NCBI GenBank assembly: GCA_019448385.1
Contig: JAGTXO010000028.1
Span: 1-64,000 of the forward strand
Reading direction: 5' to 3'
Source of the DNA: Diacronema lutheri
Taxonomy: Eukaryota; Haptophyta; Pavlovophyceae; Pavlovales; Pavlovaceae
DNA: 64,000 nt
The stretch's first letter is position 1; every line of letters begins with the position of its first letter. Shown piece by piece: positions 60,060-64,000 of this stretch. The notes below the pieces were generated by a model, which saw only the letters and a list, made by a program, of their open reading frames with translations, did not search any database and was not told the DNA's origin. The position numbers were made by a program, and so were the translations under genes.

Positions 60060-61220
60060 CTATCGCGCGGACGGCGGCTCGCGATCGACGTAGCCCATCT
60101 TCTCGAGCAGCTCGAGCTCCAGATGGCCGCTTGCGCGCAGTGCGGGCAGAAAATCCGCGCTGTGGATGCGCACCTTCGCGACGGTGCGCGCGGTGAGCAC
60201 GGTGCTCACCATGCGCCACGGCAGCACGAACCATGACGGCGCGTTCAGGATCCACAGTGTGAGCGCCGACTCGGGGTAGTAGCGCGTCGCAGTCGCGAGC
60301 ACGCGCCGCACGAGCGCGAGCCCGCGCCTGCCGTCGGCCGAGCGCAGCACGGAGAGGCTGAGGCCGGCGAGGTCCTTGACCTGCACCGACTGCACGAGCG
60401 CGCCCTCACGCTCGCTCGCCTCATCGAGCAGCAGCGCGCGCAGCTCAAAGAAGTGCAAGAACCATTCCTCCGTCCGCTTCTCGCCCAAGCGCGCAAAGAG
60501 AGCCGCGACGTCTGCGCGTCCAATCTCGTCGCGGCTGACGAGGTGGCCCTCGCGCGTGCGTCCGACGAGCAGCGTTGTCGGGTAGACCTGGCCGAGCAGC
60601 TCGCCGTGCGGCAGCGCGCGCATCTCGAGCGGCAGCCCGCGCACCGCGTCGCAGATGGCATCCATTTTGAGCGCTTGTCTCCATGCAAGCATCTCGAGGT
60701 AGCGGCTGCGCGCCTCGCCGACCGTCGAGTAGCCGCGGAGGAAGCGCAAGATGCGCACGTCGGACGAGACCTCAGGCGAGCGAACACCCGCGAGCTGCGC
60801 GCGCGCCGCTTGCCGAATGGCTCTGATCGCCTCAAGCTCGTCGGGGGATGCGAGCGGCTGCGTGATGCCCGCGGGCATCTCGGGAAACGAGCGCTCAGCC
60901 CACGCGGGCCAAAAGGCGTCGGCGTCCGTCTGCGCACCGTCCAACGTGCCCGCCGTCGCCACACGGGCCGGAGAACGTCGGCGTCCGTCTGCGCGCCGTC
61001 CGACGTGCCCGCCGGGCGGCGCCATCGGCGACGCCGCCGCGCGCGGCGGCGCCACGACGCGCGGCACCATCGGCGCGGCGCGTAGCTCGGCACGGCGTAG
61101 CGCGGCGCGGCGCGCGTGCCGCTCCAGCCGCGCGGCGATGAAGACGATCGCGCCCAGCGTCAGCGTCAGCAGCGCGCCCGCCCACGTCCACGCACCTGCC
61201 GCCGACGGCATCGCCGCCAT
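60060..61220 (-). CDS. SEC14/CRAL-TRIO lipid-binding protein with N-terminal membrane anchor
   Basis: 386 aa from the ATG at 61218-61220. One membrane helix at residues 10-32 (WTWAGALLTLTLGAIVFIAA), then a Pro/Arg linker, then a CRAL-TRIO-N helix bundle with ILRFLRGYSTVGEARSRYLE. The lipid-binding lobe has VYPTTLLVGRTREGHLVSRD, VQVKDLAGLSLSVLR, YYPESALTLWILNAPSWF and VAKVRIHSADFL. These match SEC14 order, including the gate region with WxxV and T-x-x-K-x-x-I. It probably exchanges phosphoinositides or other lipids at an endomembrane. The linker contains a recent tandem duplication. A single exon. Confidence 0.87.
   Translation of the reverse strand: MAAMPSAAGAWTWAGALLTLTLGAIVFIAARLERHARRAALRRAELRAAPMVPRVVAPPRAAASPMAPPGGHVGRRADGRRRSPARVATAGTLDGAQTDADAFWPAWAERSFPEMPAGITQPLASPDELEAIRAIRQAARAQLAGVRSPEVSSDVRILRFLRGYSTVGEARSRYLEMLAWRQALKMDAICDAVRGLPLEMRALPHGELLGQVYPTTLLVGRTREGHLVSRDEIGRADVAALFARLGEKRTEEWFLHFFELRALLLDEASEREGALVQSVQVKDLAGLSLSVLRSADGRRGLALVRRVLATATRYYPESALTLWILNAPSWFVLPWRMVSTVLTARTVAKVRIHSADFLPALRASGHLELELLEKMGYVDREPPSAR
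60901..61014 (-). repeat. 58-bp tandem duplication in the SEC14-like linker
   Basis: Two imperfect copies of about 58 bp (60901-60957 and 60960-61014) encode part of the low-complexity linker of the SEC14-like protein. Confidence 0.85.
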
Positions 61221-61392
61221 GTTTTGCAGTTCTCCGGGGTTGCGTCACTCTCAACAGTGGCGACTGGTGACAACCTGACAGGCAGGCTCTCAGGCGCGCT
61301 GCCACGCTTTGCAAAGCGTCGGCCGACGGGCGACGGCCCAGTCCGGTGTCGACACCGCGCCCGCGCGCACTGCCCGACGTCGCGCATGCGCA

Positions 61393-62870
61393 TCACGGCC
61401 GCGGCGCGAGCTCGCCGTCCTCGCGCAGAGCGATCTCCGCGTAGTCGCCCGCGAGCGACAGCGTCTCGTCGACGCTCTGCTGATTCATGCCCTCCAGGAT
61501 GTCGAGCTTAAGGATGGACTCGAACGGGTTCTCGATCTGCAACCCGAGCTCCTGGATCCCGAAGAGCACCCAAGAGATGCACGCGATCGCGGGCACGACC
61601 CAGAAGCCCATCTCGGGGAGGAGCAGCAGAGGCAGGGTGAAGATCCACAGGCAGAGGAAGCGGCTCGTGTGCCGCGCGTACTGCGTCGGCACGGGCGTCT
61701 GCACGATGCGCTCGCATGCGCCGATGCACGCCGACAGGTCGTTCACCATCGCGAGCAGGAAGAGGCGCTCACGGCTTGAAAAGTCGAGCGCGTCGGAGGT
61801 GGGGATTGCACGGATCTCGCGTGCGAGGGTGTTGGCGATGAAGAGCGGCTTGTTGCGCACGCGCGCAAGGACCATCTTGTCGTAGGGCAGCAGGCATGCC
61901 GAGATGTCGCGTGTCGACAGGCTCTGCTCGTCCGCGAACGGGCGCACCTGCAGTGAAAAGGGGGGGCGGGGGGGGGGGGGGTGGGTTGGAGAGAAAAGAG
62001 CGCAGCGAGGGAAAGGGGAGGTGCGGTTGAGCACGGTAGTCGCGGCGCGCGCAGGGCGAGCGCGCACGGCGAGCGCACGCCCGCGCACGACTGCACGCTG
62101 CGCGCTGCCGGCGCGCGCACCTGCACGTGCGAGCGGAGGACCCGGGGAAGGATGGTGATGAGGCACGCGATTCTGCGCAGCCGACGGAGGCTGATGGCGT
62201 CGCGGTAGACGGTGCAGGTGCGGACGAGGTCACGGCAGCGGTTGAGCAACTTCTCCCAGATCTTGCGCCCCTCCCAGAACCGGTTGTAGCTCGAGTTGGT
62301 CCGGAAGACGAGCAGGAGCGCGAGAGCCCATGAGAGGAGCGTGTGTGGGCGCGAGCACGGCACGTGGAAGTGCGTGACGGCGTGGAGCGCGGCGAGGAGG
62401 GCGGACCACACGACTGAGGCGAGGACGGGCGCGCGTACGCCGCGCAGCACCGACGACGCCGGCAGTGTCCGCATCGAGTGCAGCCACAGCGAAGACGTCG
62501 TGTAGCGCGCGTGCACGGGGAAGGCCGTGTCCTCGTCGCGCAGCAGCCCGGAGCGCGACGCGCGCGGCGGCGGCGGCGGCGAAGTGCGCGGTGTCGGCGC
62601 GCGTGGCAAAGAAACGCGCGTCGTCGAATCGCCGCTCACCGCGCCGCGCGCCGGCAAGTCGACGAGCAGCGGCACAGCGCGCGCCGCCCGCGGGGCGAGG
62701 CGCGCGCCGTGCGGCGGCGCGCCCGCGGGTGTGTCACCCGGCGCGAGGGCGCCGGTCGGTTGGAGACGCGCAGTGGGCAGCCGACGAAGGGCAGGATGTC
62801 CCGCGCCGGCTGCGCTGGGACATCTCGAGCTGCACGAGAGGGCAACGGCCGCGAGAATCCACCTCACCAT
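61393..62870 (-). CDS. Bestrophin-like anion channel (RFP-TM family), probably organellar
   Basis: A chloride or bicarbonate channel. Exons on the minus strand: 62870-62121 and 61947-61393, phase 0, about 434 aa. The N-terminal 110 residues are Arg/Pro/Ala-rich after a hydrophobic start (MVRWILAAVALSCSSRC), like a signal plus transit peptide. The channel part has LALLLVFRTNSSYNRFWEGR, the signature of the family, then WEKLLNRCRDLVRT, PLFIANTLAREIRAIP, RIVQTPVPTQYARHTSRFLC and WVLFGIQELGLQIENPF. The intron carries a C-tract (61960-61981 on the other strand) right before its acceptor. Algal thylakoid bestrophins supply bicarbonate for carbon fixation; a plastid role here is inferred only. Confidence 0.88.
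61960..61981. repeat. G-tract (C on the sense strand) in the bestrophin intron
   Basis: The G run with one C reads as a polypyrimidine tract on the minus strand, about 12 bases before the CTGCAG acceptor. Confidence 0.95.
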
Positions 62871-63217
62871 CCGGTGAGAGCCCGCCAGCGCAGGCCTTCG
62901 AGTTCGCCGCCGGCCAAAATCCAAACCCGGCGGTGACGAAGTTGTGACGGTGACGCACGACTCTGTGAGCGCTGGGAAGCACGAGCGCACATTTTTCAGA
63001 GGCGCGACCGCGACTGGGACGGGCACTCTTTGCGCGGCGTCCGCACCACCATCTCGCCGCGCCGCCGCGCGACGCGCCGCCAGTTGGTCCACGCTCAAAG
63101 CCTCTCTGCGTGCGCGCCTGTCGCCCCTCTCCCTTGCTTCCCATCACGAGTCGGGCCACGGTCGGTGTCAACTCCTGCTGTGACTCGGGCTTCAGTTCTG
63201 ACAGAGCGTCCGCAGCG
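62871..63217. other. Divergent intergenic stretch
   Basis: 347 bp between the bestrophin start (-) and the UIM-like gene start (+). No recognised gene. Presumably both promoters. Confidence 0.5.
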
Positions 63218-64000
63218 ATGGGGCGCGACCGCGACGATGAAGCGCTCGATCCCGATCTTCTTCTCGCAATCTCGCTCTCCAAGTCGCTGATGGTGGGCAA
63301 CGTGCCGCACGGGGCTGAGCCACCTGGCTTCGACGCCACTGTCCCCGCCAATCGCGACAAGGCGTCGAGGCCGCAGCACGCCGCGTCGCCGCATCCCTCT
63401 CGGCCGGCGGCGGCAGGCATGCGCGCCGGCGTAGGGCGCGCGCTCGCGGTGGCGGAGGCGTCACCCGGCGGCGCGCCCGAAGACTCTGCCATCATATTGG
63501 TGCGCCGCGCCCGCGCCGGCCGTCGCGCGCCTCCGCGCGAGCGCACGCCCCTCACCGCGACTCGTGCCGCCCCCCCGCGCGCCGCGCGCGCCGCGCACGC
63601 GCACGCGCGCGCGCGCGCTCGCGCATGCTGCGCAGTCGTTGATCGACGAGGTGCGCGCGCAGCTGCTCGCGCCGTTGTCATCATCGCGTCAGCGTCGCCT
63701 CGCCGCCCTGCTCCCGCCCTTCGCGCGCCTGCTCGCCGCGCACGGCGGCGTGGCCGTCGGCGGCGTTCGCATTGAGCTCGGGCTGCTCGCGCGCGGTGCG
63801 GCGGCCGAGCTGGGTGGCGCGCTGATCGGAGCCGCGCCGCGCGGCGGCGCGAGCGCGGTGCTTGAGAGTGGGCGCGGCTTGCACGAGCCCGCCGCGCCAC
63901 TGCCGCCCCAGCACCCGCGCGCCGCGCCGCCTGCGGGCGGAGTCCGGCGTGCCGGAGCGCAGCGGCATCCCACCCTCGACGCTGTCACGCTGCGCGCCGG
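63218..64000 (+). CDS. UIM-like motif protein, 5' part only
   Basis: A gene cut by the window edge. Exon 1 is 63218-63499 (start MGRDRDDEALDPDLLLAISL); the GT-AG intron 63500-63635 is phase 0, and exon 2 runs open from 63636 to the end (SLIDEVRAQLLAPLSS). The N-terminal DPDLLLAISLSKSL fits a ubiquitin-interacting motif (acidic patch, Ala, Ser). The middle of exon 1 is disordered. Exon 2 is helical with Leu-rich stretches (RLAALLPPFARLLAAHG). Function cannot be told from this part. The start was chosen as the first in-frame ATG after the upstream stop-rich region. Confidence 0.5.

Noticed and set aside
1-64000. Search by eye for tRNA genes, rRNA, CRISPR arrays and reverse transcriptase (YxDD) motifs
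   Set aside because: None found. Short repeats present are minisatellites inside genes or introns, not spacer arrays.

Overview
The window is nuclear DNA of a very GC-rich, intron-bearing eukaryote, most likely a unicellular marine alga and possibly a haptophyte. This rests on gene content (PEX5, STELLO-like protein, bestrophin, MATE, a GH5-X8 beta-glucanase, a SulP carrier), on short introns of about 80-270 nt, and on at least two introns that start with GC instead of GT (34806-34954 and 51901-52248). No bacterial operons, rRNA, tRNA or CRISPR array were seen. Because GC is so high, long open frames occur by chance on all frames. Genes were therefore called by recognisable protein motifs and by splice junctions whose phases agree.

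Left third (1-23.8 kb): an accessory region. It opens with a USP-type ubiquitin hydrolase (492-2168, +) that meets a poorly resolved minus-strand gene (2165 to about 3560). Then comes one exceptionally large reading unit, 4889-23782 (+). With two phase-0 introns (8564-8726 and 21930-22057) it would encode a protein of about 6200 residues. In order it carries an Ulp1-like cysteine protease, a membrane segment, a second Ulp1-like protease, several degenerate Ulp1-like segments, a YqaJ/lambda-type exonuclease with intact catalytic residues, a chromodomain, and at the C-terminus a Fanzor (eukaryotic TnpB relative) RuvC nuclease with zinc ribbon. This looks like the polyprotein of an unusual giant mobile element and is the main discovery candidate.

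Middle and right (24.3-64 kb): ordinary, tightly packed host genes on both strands. In order they are a GT2 glycosyltransferase, an AID/APOBEC-like deaminase, PEX5, a STELLO-like protein, a small conserved protein, a two-TM protein, a DUF1295 reductase, a MATE transporter, an Ala-rich protein, a zinc alcohol dehydrogenase, an MDH1B-like/beta-carbonic-anhydrase-like fusion, a large IQ/coiled-coil protein, a SulP transporter with STAS and cNMP-like domains, an eight-exon GH5-X8 glucanase, a sugar MFS transporter, another two-TM protein, a macro-domain protein, a SEC14/CRAL-TRIO protein, a bestrophin and the start of a UIM-like gene.

Neighbours are mostly divergent with very short 5' gaps or convergent with very short 3' gaps. 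Five of eight convergent pairs have a long G/C homopolymer between their stop codons. Similar C-tracts sit upstream of intron acceptors on the sense strand. Other non-coding structure includes a long inverted repeat at 39155-39310 and an exact 28-bp repeat placed just upstream of two genes (41413 and 46256).
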